In this document: one piece after another, positions 53,556-63,406 of the stretch | How the letters are laid out: every line of letters begins with the position of its first letter | Position numbering within the stretch: position 1 is the first letter of the stretch | Assembly (NCBI RefSeq): GCF_003254475.1 | Contig: NZ_QFYQ01000001.1 | Coordinates: 1,984,001-2,048,000 of the forward strand | Length of the DNA stretch: 64,000 bases | Reading direction: 5' to 3' | DNA from: Phenylobacterium soli | GTDB taxonomy: Bacteria > Pseudomonadota > Alphaproteobacteria > Caulobacterales > Caulobacteraceae | Notes under the pieces: model-generated | Database searches by the model: none | The model's input: only the letters and a program-made list of their open reading frames with translations | What the model was told of the DNA's origin: nothing | Made by a program: the position numbers and the translations under genes

Positions 53556-54581
53556 ATGAGCCAGATCGACATCACCCGTCGCGGACTGGTGGGCGCGGGA
53601 GCGGGGGGCCTCGCCCTCGGCGCGCTGCCCGGCGGCGCCCTTGCCGCCCCCGCGCTCGGCAACACCCTGCTCAACGTCAGCTACGACCCGACCCGCGAGC
53701 TCTACAAGGAGATCAACGCGGCCTACGCGAAGTACTGGAAGGGCAAGACCGGCCAGGACATCACCGTCAACCAGAGCCATGGCGGCTCGGGCAAGCAGGC
53801 GCGGGCGGTGATCGACGGCCTGCAGGCCGACGTCGTCACCCTGGCGCTGGCGGCCGACATCGACGAGATCGCGGCCCGCGCCAAGCTGCTGCCGGCGAAC
53901 TGGCAGAGCCGGCTGCCGAACAACTCGACCCCCTACACCTCGACCATCGTGTTCCTGGTGAAGAAGGGAAACCCCTGGAAGGTCCGCGACTGGCCGGACC
54001 TCGTCCGCCCCGGCGTCGGGGTGATCACGCCCAATCCGAAGACGTCGGGCGGCGCGCGCTGGAGCTATCTGGCGGCCTACGCATACGGCCTCAAGAAGGG
54101 CGGCGACGCTGCGGCCCAGGACTACGTCCGCCGGCTCTACAAGAACGTGCCCGTGCTCGACACCGGCGCGCGCGGCGCCACCACCACCTTCGCCCAGCGC
54201 GGCCTCGGCGACGTGCTGCTCTCCTGGGAGAACGAGGCCTATCTGACGATCGACGAGTTCGGCCCGAAGTTCGACATCGTCTATCCGTCGCAATCGATCC
54301 TCGCCGAGCCGCCGGTGGCGGTGGTGGACAAAAACGTCCAGCGCCACAACACCCGGTTCCTGGCCGAGGGCTATGTGAACTTCCTCTACAGCCCCATCGC
54401 CCAGGACATCATCGGCAAGCACCACTTCCGTCCGCGCGACGCCAAGGCGACGGCGAAGTACGCGGCGAGCTTCCGGCAGATCCCGCTGGTCACCATCGAC
54501 CAGACCTTCGGCGGCTGGGCCAAGGCCCAGAAGACGCACTTCGCCGATGGAGGCGTGTTCGACCGGATCTACAAGTCGTGA
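53556..54581 (+). CDS. Sulfate ABC transporter periplasmic binding protein
   Basis: A 341-aa periplasmic protein. It starts with a twin-arginine-like signal ([21 protein letters not shown]). The sulfate-binding family blocks are clear: [67 protein letters not shown] and NFLYSP. The binding pocket is built from backbone amides around SHGGSGKQ. It feeds sulfate to CysT/CysW. ATG at 53556 with AGGA upstream is chosen over TTG at 53550. Its stop overlaps cysT in GTGA. Confidence 0.93.
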   Translation: MSQIDITRRGLVGAGAGGLALGALPGGALAAPALGNTLLNVSYDPTRELYKEINAAYAKYWKGKTGQDITVNQSHGGSGKQARAVIDGLQADVVTLALAADIDEIAARAKLLPANWQSRLPNNSTPYTSTIVFLVKKGNPWKVRDWPDLVRPGVGVITPNPKTSGGARWSYLAAYAYGLKKGGDAAAQDYVRRLYKNVPVLDTGARGATTTFAQRGLGDVLLSWENEAYLTIDEFGPKFDIVYPSQSILAEPPVAVVDKNVQRHNTRFLAEGYVNFLYSPIAQDIIGKHHFRPRDAKATAKYAASFRQIPLVTIDQTFGGWAKAQKTHFADGGVFDRIYKS

Positions 54582-55471
54582 CGGACCGGGCCTTCCTCCC
54601 CACGCCGGTCCCAGCGGGAGGCGCGGCCGCGAGGCCGCGCCTTTCGGCGTGGAAGGAGCGCTCGATCCTGCCGGGCTTCGGCCTGTCGCTGGGGATCACC
54701 CTGGCCTACCTCGGTCTGATCGTCCTGCTGCCGTTGGCCGCCCTCGCCATCCGTCCGTGGGAGCTTGGCCTTTCCGGCGTCTGGCGCACCCTGACCGACG
54801 AGCGGGTCGCCGCGGCGCTTCGCCTGTCGTTCGGACTCTCGGCCCTGGCGGCCCTGCTCAACGCACCGCTCGGCCTGCTGATCGCCTGGACGCTGTCGCG
54901 CTACGCCTTTCCGGGCCGGCGGCTGCTGGACGCCCTGGTGGACCTGCCCTTCGCCCTGCCGACGGCTGTGGCCGGGATCGCGCTCACGGCCATCTATGCG
55001 CCTAATGGGCCACTGGGCGCGCTGGCCGCCAAGGTCGGGATCAAGACCGCCTATTCGCCGCTCGGCATCTTCATCGCCCTCGTCTTCATCGGGCTGCCCT
55101 TCGTGGTGCGCTCGCTGCAGCCGGTGCTGCAGGACCTCGACCGTGAGGTGGAGGAGGCGGCTCAGACCCTCGGGGCCACCGCTTTCCAGCGGGTCAGCCG
55201 CGTGGTGCTGCCGGCGCTCGGACCGGCGCTGATCTCCGGCGTCAGCCTGGCCTTCGCCCGGGCGGTCGGCGAATATGGCTCGGTGGTCTTCATCGCCGGC
55301 AACATGCCGATGAAGACCGAGATCGCGCCGCTGCTGATCGTCATCAAGCTCGAGCAGTACGACTACGCCGGCGCCGCGGCCGTGGGCCTGGCCATGGTCG
55401 CCATCTCCTTCGGTGGGCTCATCGTGATCAACGCCGTGCAGACGTGGCTCGCGGGGAGGGGACGCCGATGA
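54578..55471 (+). CDS. cysT: Sulfate ABC transporter permease CysT
   Basis: A 297-aa inner-membrane permease with about six hydrophobic segments. The permease EAA loop is [46 protein letters not shown] is typical of CysT/CysU. GTG at 54578 overlaps the binding-protein stop, and its own stop overlaps cysW in ATGA, so the five genes are translationally coupled. Confidence 0.93.
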   Translation: MTDRAFLPTPVPAGGAAARPRLSAWKERSILPGFGLSLGITLAYLGLIVLLPLAALAIRPWELGLSGVWRTLTDERVAAALRLSFGLSALAALLNAPLGLLIAWTLSRYAFPGRRLLDALVDLPFALPTAVAGIALTAIYAPNGPLGALAAKVGIKTAYSPLGIFIALVFIGLPFVVRSLQPVLQDLDREVEEAAQTLGATAFQRVSRVVLPALGPALISGVSLAFARAVGEYGSVVFIAGNMPMKTEIAPLLIVIKLEQYDYAGAAAVGLAMVAISFGGLIVINAVQTWLAGRGRR

Positions 55472-56313
55472 GCGGCAACACCTCCTCGGCCCGGTTGCCG
55501 GGAGCGGCGCCGCTGCTGGTCATAGCCAGCGTCGCCGTCATGGGCGTGCTCGTGATCCTGCCGCTCTGGACCGTGTTCCACGACGCCTTCTCGAAGGGAC
55601 TGGAGGCCTATCTCGCCGCCCTGAAGGAGCCGGACGCCTTGGCCGCCATCCGCCTGACGCTGATCGTGGCGGCGATCTCGGTGCCGCTGAACGCGGTGTT
55701 CGGCGTCGCCGCGGCCTGGGCCGTCGCCAAGTTCGAGTTCAAGGGCAAGAGCCTGCTGCTCACCGTCATCGACCTGCCGTTCTCGATCTCGCCGGTGATC
55801 TCGGGCCTCGTCTGGGTGCTGCTGTTCGGCGCCCAGGGCTGGTTCGGCGAATGGCTGGCGGACCATGACCTGAAGATCGTCTTCGCCCTTCCGGGGCTGG
55901 TGCTGGCGACGGTTCTCGTCACCCTGCCGTTCGTCGCGCGAGAGCTCATCCCTCTGATGCAGGAACAGGGCTCCGACCAAGAGGCCGCGGCGCTCACCCT
56001 GGGCGCTTCGGGCTTCACCACCTTCCTGCGGATCACCCTGCCGAACATTCGCTGGGCGCTGCTCTACGGCGTGCTGCTCTGCAACGCGCGCGCCATGGGC
56101 GAATTCGGCGCCGTCTCCGTCGTCTCCGGACATATCCGCGGCCAGACCACGACCCTGCCGCTGCACGTCGAGGTGCTCTACAATGACTACGATTTCGTCG
56201 GCGCGTTCGCAGCCGCCTCGCTCCTGGCTTCGCTCGGGCTCGTCACCCTCGTCCTCAAATCCGTCCTCGAATGGCGACATGCCGGTGAGCTCTCGCAAAG
56301 CCGCAAGCACTGA
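55468..56313 (+). CDS. cysW: Sulfate ABC transporter permease CysW
   Basis: A 281-aa inner-membrane permease with about six hydrophobic segments and the EAA loop [21 protein letters not shown]. The segment [34 protein letters not shown] is diagnostic of CysW when read across about residues 207-240. It pairs with CysT to form the sulfate channel. The 3' end overlaps the cysA start by 35 bases. Confidence 0.93.
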   Translation: MSGNTSSARLPGAAPLLVIASVAVMGVLVILPLWTVFHDAFSKGLEAYLAALKEPDALAAIRLTLIVAAISVPLNAVFGVAAAWAVAKFEFKGKSLLLTVIDLPFSISPVISGLVWVLLFGAQGWFGEWLADHDLKIVFALPGLVLATVLVTLPFVARELIPLMQEQGSDQEAAALTLGASGFTTFLRITLPNIRWALLYGVLLCNARAMGEFGAVSVVSGHIRGQTTTLPLHVEVLYNDYDFVGAFAAASLLASLGLVTLVLKSVLEWRHAGELSQSRKH

Positions 56314-57361
56314 GGCCACGCCCCTCGCGCTGGAGATCCGTGGGATCGCCAAGGCCTACGGACGGTTCCCGGCGCTGAAGGACGTGTCGCTGCAGGCGCG
56401 GGACAAGGAGTTCCTGGCGCTGCTCGGACCGTCGGGCTCGGGCAAGACGACGCTGTTGCGGGTGCTGGCCGGGTTGGAAGAACCGGACGCCGGCGAGGTG
56501 CGCTTCGGGGGCGAGGACTTCCTGGCCCTGCCGGTGCGCCGGCGGCGGGTCGGCATGGTGTTCCAGCATTACGCCCTGTTCCGGCACATGACCGTGGCCC
56601 AGAACATCGCCTTTGGCCTCAGCGTACGGCCGCGCGCCGAGCGCCCCTCCAAGGACGCGATCCGCGCGCGGGTCGAGGAGCTCCTGTCGCTGGTCCAGCT
56701 CGAGGGGCTCGGCGGGCGCTTCCCGGCCCAGCTCTCTGGCGGCCAGCGCCAGCGCGTGGCCCTCGCCCGAGCGCTGGCGATCGAACCCAGGATGCTGCTG
56801 CTCGACGAGCCGTTCGGGGCGCTGGACGCCCAGGTTCGCCGCGAGCTGCGCCGCTGGCTGCGGGAGCTGCATGACCGGGCCGGCGTGACCACGGTGTTCG
56901 TGACCCACGACCAGGAGGAGGCGCTCGACCTCGCCGACCGCGTGGCGATCCTCAAGGACGGGGAGCTGGTCCAGCTCGGCAAGCCGGCCGAGGTCTATGA
57001 GAACCCGGCCAACCCCTTCGTCTTCGACTTCCTGGGCGCGGCCTGCCGGATGCCGGGCGTGGTCGAGGCCGGGCGCCTGACCATCGCCGACTGGGAGACC
57101 GCCGCGCCCAAGGACGCGCCGGCCGGCCGCGTAGAGATCTTCTTCCGCCCCGACGAGGTGGCCTTCGCCCCTGCCGACGGGTCCGGGCTGGCGACTGAGG
57201 TGCGTGCGGTGAGCGCGCGGGGCCCCGACGTGCGGATCGACTGCCTGATCGAAGGACGGGCGCTGGAGCTGCAGGCCCACGGCCCGGCCCTGCCGGCGGG
57301 CGTCGCGCCTGGACTGTCGCTGCGGGTGAAGCCGCTCAGGCCTCGGGTCTACGCGGCCTAG
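56279..57361 (+). CDS. cysA: Sulfate ABC transporter ATPase CysA
   Basis: A 360-aa ATPase that powers sulfate import. It has Walker [10 protein letters not shown], signature LSGGQRQR, Walker [13 protein letters not shown] and the His-loop FVTHDQEEA, then a C-terminal TOBE-like regulatory domain ([13 protein letters not shown]). ATG at 56279 leaves a 35-base overlap with cysW; GTG at 56285 is also possible. The 3' end overlaps the convergent dehydratase gene by 4 bases. A sulfate operon 6 kb from cysE is consistent with local cysteine-synthesis genes. Confidence 0.94.
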   Translation: MPVSSRKAASTEATPLALEIRGIAKAYGRFPALKDVSLQARDKEFLALLGPSGSGKTTLLRVLAGLEEPDAGEVRFGGEDFLALPVRRRRVGMVFQHYALFRHMTVAQNIAFGLSVRPRAERPSKDAIRARVEELLSLVQLEGLGGRFPAQLSGGQRQRVALARALAIEPRMLLLDEPFGALDAQVRRELRRWLRELHDRAGVTTVFVTHDQEEALDLADRVAILKDGELVQLGKPAEVYENPANPFVFDFLGAACRMPGVVEAGRLTIADWETAAPKDAPAGRVEIFFRPDEVAFAPADGSGLATEVRAVSARGPDVRIDCLIEGRALELQAHGPALPAGVAPGLSLRVKPLRPRVYAA

Positions 57362-59328
57362 GAGCCGCCGGCCACGACCCGCAGGTTCGGGCTGGACCCC
57401 GCCTTCTCGCCGCGGATCTGAGCGACGAGATCGAAGACCGCGGTGCGCACCGCGCCGGCGTCGCCGGCCTCCGCCAGGGCTTCGAGGTCGGCGAGGTGAC
57501 CGGTCGTGATGCGCAGCTTCGAGCGCGAAACGACCTCCAGCACCTTCGGGGCGCAGGGCTCGGCGCGCTCGGTCTCGTCGAGCAGGGCCTCGGTAAGCTT
57601 CTCGCCGGCGCGCAGGCCGGTGATCTGGATCTGCATGTCCTTGCCCGGGGTGCGGCCGGACAGGGCGATCATCTGGTGCGCAAGATCCATGATCCGGACG
57701 GGCTCGCCCATCTCCAGGATGAACAGGCGCGCCTCGCGGGACTCGCCCTCGGCGCTGGTGGCGGTGGCGTGCAGCACGAGCTGCGCGGCCTCCGGGATGG
57801 TCATGAAGAACCGCTCCATCTCGGGATGGGTGACGGTCACGGGACCGCCGCGCTCGATCTGCGACTTGAAGATCGGCACCACCGAGCCGGCGGAGCCCAG
57901 CACGTTGCCGAACCGCACCACCCCGAAGCGGGTGCCGTTGGACGAAACCTGGCCCTGGATCACCGCCTCGGCCAGGCGCTTGGTCGCGCCCATGGTGGTG
58001 GTCGGGTCGACGGCCTTGTCGGTGGAGATCAGCACCATTTGCGCCGCGCCGTTGGCGCGCGCCGCCTCGGCGACGTTCCAGGTGCCGATGACGTTGGTCA
58101 GCACGCCCTCGCAGGGATGACGCTCGACCATGCCGACGTGCTTCAGCGCCGCGGCGTGCAGCACCAGGTCCGGCTTTTCGGCGGCGAAGACGGCGTTGAT
58201 GCGCTCGGCCTTGCGCACGTCGCAGAGCACCGCCTTGCAGGAGACGTCGGGGTAATGCTCCTCGAGTTCGCGCTCGATCTGGAAGAGCGAGGTCTCGGAG
58301 AAGTCGACGAGGGTCAGGTGCGCGCAGCCGAAGGCCGCGGCCTGGCGGCAGAGCTCGGAGCCGATGGAGCCGCCGGCGCCGGTCACCAGGACCCGATGGC
58401 CGCGGATCAGGGCGCCGATCGCGCCGCGGTCGAGCTCGATCGGCTCGCGGGCCAGAAGCTCCTCGATGTTGATCTCGCGCATGGGCACGAGGTTGAGGGC
58501 GTCGTGGTGCGCCAGCTCGACGATGGAGGGCAGGCGCAGCAGGCGCACCCCGTCGTTCTTCAGCCGCCCGAGCTGGTCGGCCGTCAGCCCCTTCAGCCGC
58601 GCCGGCTCCTCGAGGAACAGGACGGCGCGCGGATAGCGGTTCCAGCGCTGCAGGTCGGCGAGGGCGGCGTCGAGGTTCTCGAGGTGGTCGATGATGCAGA
58701 CGCCGCGCACCTGCTGGCCGACGTCGCGCGGCTCGGTGCCGACGATGCCCACCGGATTGAAGGCGCGATCTGGGGTGCGCGAGACGTCGCGCAGATAGGT
58801 GTCGGCCAGCGAGGCGGGGCCGATCAGCAGCATCGGCGGCGCGCCGGGCACGCGATCGGCCGCGGTCTTGAGGGGCGTGAAGGACTGGAAGGCCTTCTCG
58901 TGCAGGGCCCGGCGGATCACCCGCACGCCCATGGAGCCCATCATCTGGAACAGCGGCGCCATGAACAGGGTCGACCGCGGCAGGCCCCGGGCCCGGTCCA
59001 GAACGAACACCCACAGCAGGAAGACCCCGGCGGTCAGCAGGGCGACGCGCGCCAGGACCAGGGCGTCGGGGATTGACACATAGCGCCAGGGCGACAGTTC
59101 GCGCCGGAACAGCATGGTGAAACCGCCGGCCAGCGCCGCGTACAGCACCACGAGCTGGATGAGGGTCAGCGACGGCAGGCCGTCGAAGGTCGGCAGCTTC
59201 AGAGGGGAGACGGCGAAGGCGAGCGAAAACGCCAGCGCCGCGATGATCACGTCGGCGACGATGGTCTGCGCGCGGAAGGCCACTCTGTCCAAGGGACGCA
59301 CCCCACTGGCTCTACGATTCGCAAGCAT
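57358..59328 (-). CDS. CapD/WbpM-type UDP-sugar dehydratase
   Basis: A 656-aa membrane-bound nucleotide-sugar dehydratase/epimerase. The N-terminal part has about four membrane segments (about residues 20-115) and a first nucleotide-binding-like domain. The catalytic SDR domain starts at [19 protein letters not shown] (about residue 306) and carries [17 protein letters not shown], where Met replaces the usual catalytic Tyr, as in the FlmA/WbpM/PglF group that makes UDP-4-keto-6-deoxy-GlcNAc. It is probably needed for O-antigen, capsule or glycan synthesis. ATG at 59328 is chosen; GTG at 59340 would add four residues. Confidence 0.9.
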   Translation of the reverse strand: MLANRRASGVRPLDRVAFRAQTIVADVIIAALAFSLAFAVSPLKLPTFDGLPSLTLIQLVVLYAALAGGFTMLFRRELSPWRYVSIPDALVLARVALLTAGVFLLWVFVLDRARGLPRSTLFMAPLFQMMGSMGVRVIRRALHEKAFQSFTPLKTAADRVPGAPPMLLIGPASLADTYLRDVSRTPDRAFNPVGIVGTEPRDVGQQVRGVCIIDHLENLDAALADLQRWNRYPRAVLFLEEPARLKGLTADQLGRLKNDGVRLLRLPSIVELAHHDALNLVPMREINIEELLAREPIELDRGAIGALIRGHRVLVTGAGGSIGSELCRQAAAFGCAHLTLVDFSETSLFQIERELEEHYPDVSCKAVLCDVRKAERINAVFAAEKPDLVLHAAALKHVGMVERHPCEGVLTNVIGTWNVAEAARANGAAQMVLISTDKAVDPTTTMGATKRLAEAVIQGQVSSNGTRFGVVRFGNVLGSAGSVVPIFKSQIERGGPVTVTHPEMERFFMTIPEAAQLVLHATATSAEGESREARLFILEMGEPVRIMDLAHQMIALSGRTPGKDMQIQITGLRAGEKLTEALLDETERAEPCAPKVLEVVSRSKLRITTGHLADLEALAEAGDAGAVRTAVFDLVAQIRGEKAGSSPNLRVVAGGS

Positions 59329-59430
59329 AGGCGCCGACACGGGACGATTCCATTAATGGAGAAGGGGCGGGCCCGCAGGCCCGCGTCCCCAGCCCGTTAA
59401 CCTTAGGTACCGCAATTTCGACGCGCAACG

Positions 59431-59459
59431 AAAAAGCCGCCGGCGCGCGGCCGGCGGCT
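59431..59459 (-). terminator. Terminator of the TorF-porin gene
   Basis: Read on the minus strand: a 10-bp perfect stem (59435-59444 with 59450-59459), a 5-base loop and a run of five T (AAAAA at 59431-59435 on the plus strand). It lies about 28 bases beyond the gene's stop. Confidence 0.85.
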
Positions 59460-59487
59460 CCTGCAAATCTGCTGGCGAAGCTGAGAC

Positions 59488-60183
59488 TTAGAAGGTGGCC
59501 TTGATGCCCAGCACAGCGCGGCTGTCGTAGATCGAGCCGAAGGAGTGCTCGTCGGTGTCCCAGTAGCGCAGGTCGAGACCGATGTGGTCGTTGATGGCGT
59601 AGCCGACGCCCAGGTTCCAGGTGGTGTAGTCGAGCGGACCCTTGACGATCTGGCGGCCCACCGCGCCGGAGACGCTGAACTTGGTGTTCGGGATCGGCGA
59701 GGAGCCGTTCAGCTCGTAGTAGGTCGCCGGGCCCGTCTCGCCGAAGAAGTCATCGGAGTAGTAGACCGCCGCGCCGATGGTGGCCGGGCCGGCGGGCACC
59801 GATCCCGCGACCTTCCACTCGACGTAGTCCTCATGCGGACCGGAGGGCTGGTTGGTGTAGCCGTAGCGGATGACGCCGAGGTCGAGGGCCACCGGACCCA
59901 CCGTCGGCTTGATGCCGGCATAGAGGTCGTACTCCATGCTCGTGCCGTTGTTGAAATCGACGTTGGACAGCCACACGCCGGCGTAGCCGATCTTGCCGAG
60001 CGTCGCGTCGGCGCCCCCGTAGATCTGCGCATTCTCGTCGGTCTGGCTGACGCCCCGGAACACATAGTCGGTCGCCGCGCCGACGTTGAAGGTCACGGAG
60101 ACCGGCTTGTCCTCGGCGTGCGCCGCGGCGCCGAAGGACAGAGCGCCAATGGCGGCGAGAAGCGACAGTTTAAGAGACTTCAT
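59488..60183 (-). CDS. TorF family outer-membrane porin
   Basis: A 231-aa beta-barrel protein with a signal peptide (LSLLAAIGALSFGAAAHA) and the TorF start FNVGAATDYVFRGVSQTDENAQIYGGAD. The C-terminus ends in Phe (GIKATF). The family is common in alphaproteobacteria and of uncertain substrate. It is monocistronic, with its own terminator; the promoter should lie in the 195-base spacer upstream. Confidence 0.88.
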   Translation of the reverse strand: MKSLKLSLLAAIGALSFGAAAHAEDKPVSVTFNVGAATDYVFRGVSQTDENAQIYGGADATLGKIGYAGVWLSNVDFNNGTSMEYDLYAGIKPTVGPVALDLGVIRYGYTNQPSGPHEDYVEWKVAGSVPAGPATIGAAVYYSDDFFGETGPATYYELNGSSPIPNTKFSVSGAVGRQIVKGPLDYTTWNLGVGYAINDHIGLDLRYWDTDEHSFGSIYDSRAVLGIKATF

Positions 60184-60330
60184 TATTTTGGTTCCCCTCT
60201 ATCGGCGGCCCGAGCGCAGCCCGACCGTGCACGGGGAATGGTCACGGTGGGCTCATCTGGAGCAAAAGCGGGCGGCGCCGTGCGGGGGACTTCGTCGCCG
60301 TTGCCGGGTTTTTGGGCGCCTTGACGTCGC

Positions 60331-60355
60331 GGGGCGCCCTTCAGGCGGGCGCCCC
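60331..60355. terminator. Hairpin downstream of the SDR gene
   Basis: A 9-bp perfect stem (GGGGCGCCC at 60331-60339 with GGGCGCCCC at 60347-60355) with a 7-base loop, 23 bases past the SDR stop. There is no T-run directly beside it, so it may only protect the mRNA 3' end or terminate weakly. Confidence 0.4.
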
Positions 60356-60378
60356 GGGGGCTGAAACCAAGCTTCGGC

Positions 60379-61179
60379 TCAGCGGGCGACCAGGGCGGCG
60401 AAGCCCAGGTGGGTGCCGGCGTCGACGATCAGGGTCTCGCCGGTGACGTGCCGCGAGTGGGGCGAGGCGAGGAACACCGTCGAGACGGCGATGTCCTCGG
60501 GCGTCGAGGCGACCTTCAGCGGCGTGGTGTTGGCGGCGTTGGCGCGGACCCGCTCGGCCGCCTGCTCGCCCATCCCCTTGCCGAACCAGGGCGTGTCGAT
60601 GAAGCCCGGGCAGACCGCATTGACCCGGATCTTGGGGGCGAGCGCGCGGGCCAGCGACAGGGTCATGGTGTTCAGCGCGCCCTTGGAGGCCGCGTAGGGC
60701 ACCGACGAGCCGATGCCGGTGACTCCGGCGATCGAGGCGGTGTTGACCACCGCGCCGGGCTGCGGCGCGGCTTCGAGCAGGGCGCGGGCGGCGCGCACCA
60801 TCTGGAAGGCGCCCACGACGTTGACCCCATAGAGCCGCAGGAAGTCCTCAGCCGACACGGCGTCGAGGTCGCCGTGGGCGGCGAAGGTCGTCGTGCCGGC
60901 GTTGTTGAACAGGGCGTCGATGCGGCCGAACGGCTCGGCCGCGGCTGCGATCCGGCGGCAGTCCTCGTCCTTGGCGACGTCGCCCTGGACCAGGACGGTC
61001 TTGGCGCCGTGAGCTTCCACCTTGCGGGCCGTCTCCTCGGCGTCGGCTCGGTTCGAGGCGTAGTTGATCACCACCGCGGCCGCGCCGCGCGAGGCGACCT
61101 CCACGGCGATTGCCCGGCCGAGGCCCGTCGAGGCCCCCGTCACCACCACCACGAAATCCTTGAAGTCGTCGCCGGCCAT
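60379..61179 (-). CDS. Short-chain dehydrogenase/reductase
   Basis: A 266-aa NAD(P)-dependent SDR with the cofactor motif TGASTGLGRAIA, NNAG, the catalytic Ser (NTASIAG) and YAASK. The C-terminus TGETLIVDAGTHLG is typical of classical SDRs. The substrate cannot be inferred; it stands alone between the TorF porin and QueF. Confidence 0.88.
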   Translation of the reverse strand: MAGDDFKDFVVVVTGASTGLGRAIAVEVASRGAAAVVINYASNRADAEETARKVEAHGAKTVLVQGDVAKDEDCRRIAAAAEPFGRIDALFNNAGTTTFAAHGDLDAVSAEDFLRLYGVNVVGAFQMVRAARALLEAAPQPGAVVNTASIAGVTGIGSSVPYAASKGALNTMTLSLARALAPKIRVNAVCPGFIDTPWFGKGMGEQAAERVRANAANTTPLKVASTPEDIAVSTVFLASPHSRHVTGETLIVDAGTHLGFAALVAR

Positions 61180-61273
61180 TGCGCCTCTCCCTTGTTGGTT
61201 GGCGTCCTACCTAGCGGCTGCGCGCGGACCTGTCTCGGTTGCCGCGGGGCGAGGCGGGGGCTAAAGCGCGCCC

Positions 61274-61729
61274 ATGGACGAAACCCATCTCACCCAGCTC
61301 GGCCGGGAGGCGCGCGGGTTCGCGAGCCCGGAAGAGGCCGTGCTCGAGCGGGTCCCGAACCCGCAGAAGGACGCGCTGTACCTCGCCCGGTTCACGGTCC
61401 CGGAGTTCACCTCGCTGTGCCCGGTGACCGGCCAGCCCGACTTCGCGCACCTGGTCATCGACTACGCGCCCGGCGAGTGGCTCATCGAGTCCAAGTCGCT
61501 GAAGCTCTATCTCGGCTCGTTCCGCAACCATGGCGCGTTCCACGAGGACTGCACGGTGGCCATCGGTCGGCGGATCGTCGAGACCGCAGCCCCACGCTGG
61601 CTGCGAATTGGCGGCTATTGGTACCCGCGCGGCGGCATTCCCATAGACGTCTTCTGGCAAAGTGGCCCGCCGCCGGAAGGCTTGTGGCTGCCGGACCAAG
61701 GCGTTCCAGCATATCGGGGGCGCGGATAG
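61274..61729 (+). CDS. queF: NADPH-dependent 7-cyano-7-deazaguanine reductase QueF
   Basis: A 151-aa enzyme reducing preQ0 to preQ1 in queuosine tRNA modification. It has the catalytic Cys49 and Asp56 in [12 protein letters not shown], and the QueF motif ([22 protein letters not shown]) beginning near residue 71. The length fits the short (type I) QueF. Other queuosine genes are not in the window. A G-rich stretch lies about 15 bases before the ATG. Confidence 0.93.
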   Translation: MDETHLTQLGREARGFASPEEAVLERVPNPQKDALYLARFTVPEFTSLCPVTGQPDFAHLVIDYAPGEWLIESKSLKLYLGSFRNHGAFHEDCTVAIGRRIVETAAPRWLRIGGYWYPRGGIPIDVFWQSGPPPEGLWLPDQGVPAYRGRG

Positions 61730-61945
61730 GCCTCCTGCCGGTGCGGCTGTAGTTCTCGCGGAGAAGATGGCGGCCGAATACTTCCACGGCGAAAGGTCAT
61801 CCCGCGTATTCGAAGGGGGATGGCGCCGGCTTGGCAACATCGGTCCTGGCGATGATTGCGCCGGGATCTACTCTCCTCTGAGGCGAAAAGCTCCGGCTGC
61901 TCGGGGGCCCTCGGCCATCGGCGCTTTTCAAACCCCCTTAACCGG

Positions 61946-61953
61946 CCTATATC
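61946..61953 (+). promoter_or_regulatory. Possible housekeeping -10 element of the candidate small RNA
   Basis: CCTATATC matches 7 of 8 positions of the Caulobacter -10 consensus GCTANAWC. A weak -35-like TTTTCA lies at 61925-61930. Transcription would start near 61959-61960. Confidence 0.45.
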
Positions 61954-61958
61954 TAGGT

Positions 61959-62026
61959 TCGCCCAACTCTCCTCGGGCGTGTCACCTCAGGCCGGACGGC
62001 GTCTACGCCGTCCGGCCGTTGTGTTT
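61959..62026 (+). ncRNA. Candidate small RNA with anti-Shine-Dalgarno loop
   Basis: A predicted RNA of about 68 bases. A 5-bp stem (CGCCC at 61960-61964 with GGGCG at 61975-61979) presents a 10-base loop AACTCTCCTC, whose CTCCTC is complementary to ribosome-binding sites. A perfect 12-bp terminator stem (61990-62001 with 62006-62017, loop TCTA) and a T-rich tail (GTTGTGTTTTC) follow. The tail is on the plus side only, so the terminator does not serve the convergent nitroreductase gene; queF ends 260 bases upstream. C-rich loops of this kind are known in alphaproteobacterial regulatory RNAs. Expression is unproven. Confidence 0.45.
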
Positions 62027-62027
62027 T
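61990..62027 (+). terminator. Strong terminator of the candidate small RNA
   Basis: A perfect 12-bp stem with a 4-base loop (GGCCGGACGGCG / TCTA / CGCCGTCCGGCC) followed by GTTGTGTTTTC. Confidence 0.75.
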
Positions 62028-62049
62028 CTGGGCTCAATTGTGTTGCGTC

Positions 62050-62664
62050 CTACCCCTGCCAGCGGCTGACGTGGGCGGCGAGGTCGGGGCGCTCGCGCTC
62101 GAGCGGCGGCTCGCGCGGCGTGCCGAGCAGCATGAACGCCGCCACCCGCTCCCCCGCCGAGAGGCCGAGGATCGCGCTCGCCTCGCCGTCGTAGGAATAC
62201 CAGTCGGTGATCCAGTTGGCCCCGTAGCCCATGGCCAGGGCCGCGTAGAGCAGGGTGGTGCAGACCGCGCCCGCCGAGAGCAGCTGCTCCCACTCGGGGA
62301 TCGAAGCCTCCAGGTTGGGCGAAGCGATCACCGCCACCGCCAGAGGGGGAACCTTCAGCTTGCCGAGCTTGGCGGCCGCCTGGTGGTCGCCGCGGGCCTC
62401 GGCGAGGGCCTCCAGGCGGGCGGCGAAGCGCGCCTTGGCCTCGCCCTCTAGGATCACGAAGCGCCACGGAGCGAGCTTGCCGTGGTCAGGAACGCGAGCG
62501 GCGAGCGCCAGGAGCTGGTCGAGCTCCTCCGCCGACGGGGCCGGCTCCACCAGAGTCAGGGCCGAGGCCGAGCGGCGGCGGGCCAGGAAGCGCAGCACCT
62601 CGGGCGCGGGCTCCAGGGGCAAGGGCGCGCCGAAGTCCGGCGGCGAGGGGAGGGCGAACGTCAC
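62050..62664 (-). CDS. Nitroreductase-family flavoprotein, YdjA-like
   Basis: A 204-aa FMN-dependent oxidoreductase of the nitroreductase fold. It has RRSASALTLVEPAPSAEELDQLLALAARVPDHGKLAPWRFVI, in short blocks RRSAS and PDHGKLAPWRF at about residues 30-34 and 59-69, which bind FMN, and the C-terminal GLSAGERVAAFMLLGTP. It is closest by eye to the YdjA/NAD(P)H nitroreductase group. Physiological substrate unknown. Confidence 0.85.
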   Translation of the reverse strand: MTFALPSPPDFGAPLPLEPAPEVLRFLARRRSASALTLVEPAPSAEELDQLLALAARVPDHGKLAPWRFVILEGEAKARFAARLEALAEARGDHQAAAKLGKLKVPPLAVAVIASPNLEASIPEWEQLLSAGAVCTTLLYAALAMGYGANWITDWYSYDGEASAILGLSAGERVAAFMLLGTPREPPLERERPDLAAHVSRWQG

Positions 62665-62764
62665 GGGCGCCTCGTGGATTAGGAAAGCCGGGAATTAATC
62701 AAACCGAGAGGGAGGGCCTGTTTATGAGGGCCACGATGGGCACCGCAAGGCGAGCCGAGGATCG

Positions 62765-63379
62765 ATGAGCGAGAAACCCGCGTGGCTCAGGCCTCACGGC
62801 GAGCCCTGGAAGCGCCTCACCGAGCGCGTGGTCTTCGAGAACCCGTGGATCAAGGTGACCGACCACGAGGCGACCGCGCCCACGGGTCGGCCGGCGCGCT
62901 ACGGCGTCGTCAGCTTCAAGAACCTGGCGATCGCCATCCTGCCGATCCACGACGACGGGACCATCGTGCTGGTCGGCCAGAACCGCTTCGCCCACGCCGA
63001 CTACAGCTGGGAGCTGCCCGAGGGCGGCTCGCCTGTGGGCGATGATCCGCTGGAGGGCGCCAAGCGCGAGCTGGCCGAGGAGACCGGCCTCGTGGCCGCC
63101 CATTGGCAGGAGGTCATCAACGCCCAGCTGTCCAACTCGGTCACCGACGAGCGGATGATCGGTTATGTGGCCACCGGGCTCAGCGGCGGCGGTCATGCCC
63201 ACGAGGCGGACGACACCGAGGACCTCGCCATCGTCCGCGTTCCGTTCCGCGAGGCGCTCGACGCCGCGGTGGCCGGCCACATGCAGGACGCGCTGACCCT
63301 GGCGATGCTGCTGCGGGCCTACCATATGGCTCGCGAAGGGGCTTTGCCTGGGGCGCTCGCGCGTCTCATGCTAGGGTAG
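62765..63379 (+). CDS. Nudix hydrolase
   Basis: A 204-aa hydrolase of nucleoside diphosphates linked to another moiety. The Nudix box is GGSPVGDDPLEGAKRELAEE followed by TGL; the first Glu of the consensus GX5EX7REUXEEXGU is Asp here, while the metal-binding RELAEE core is intact. The overall layout resembles ADP-ribose pyrophosphatase-type enzymes. GAGG before the ATG supports the start. It lies 27 bases upstream of cysE. Confidence 0.87.
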   Translation: MSEKPAWLRPHGEPWKRLTERVVFENPWIKVTDHEATAPTGRPARYGVVSFKNLAIAILPIHDDGTIVLVGQNRFAHADYSWELPEGGSPVGDDPLEGAKRELAEETGLVAAHWQEVINAQLSNSVTDERMIGYVATGLSGGGHAHEADDTEDLAIVRVPFREALDAAVAGHMQDALTLAMLLRAYHMAREGALPGALARLMLG

Positions 63380-63406
63380 GGAGAACCCGATGGGCCGGGA
63401 GGAACC

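Larger units (their letters stand above)
61730..62049 (+). other. 320-base spacer between queF and the nitroreductase gene
   Basis: No protein gene is supported here. The right half carries a promoter-like element, a small hairpin and a perfect terminator, annotated separately as a candidate small RNA. The 9-base sequence ACTCTCCTC occurs twice (61870-61878 and 61966-61974). Confidence 0.5.
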
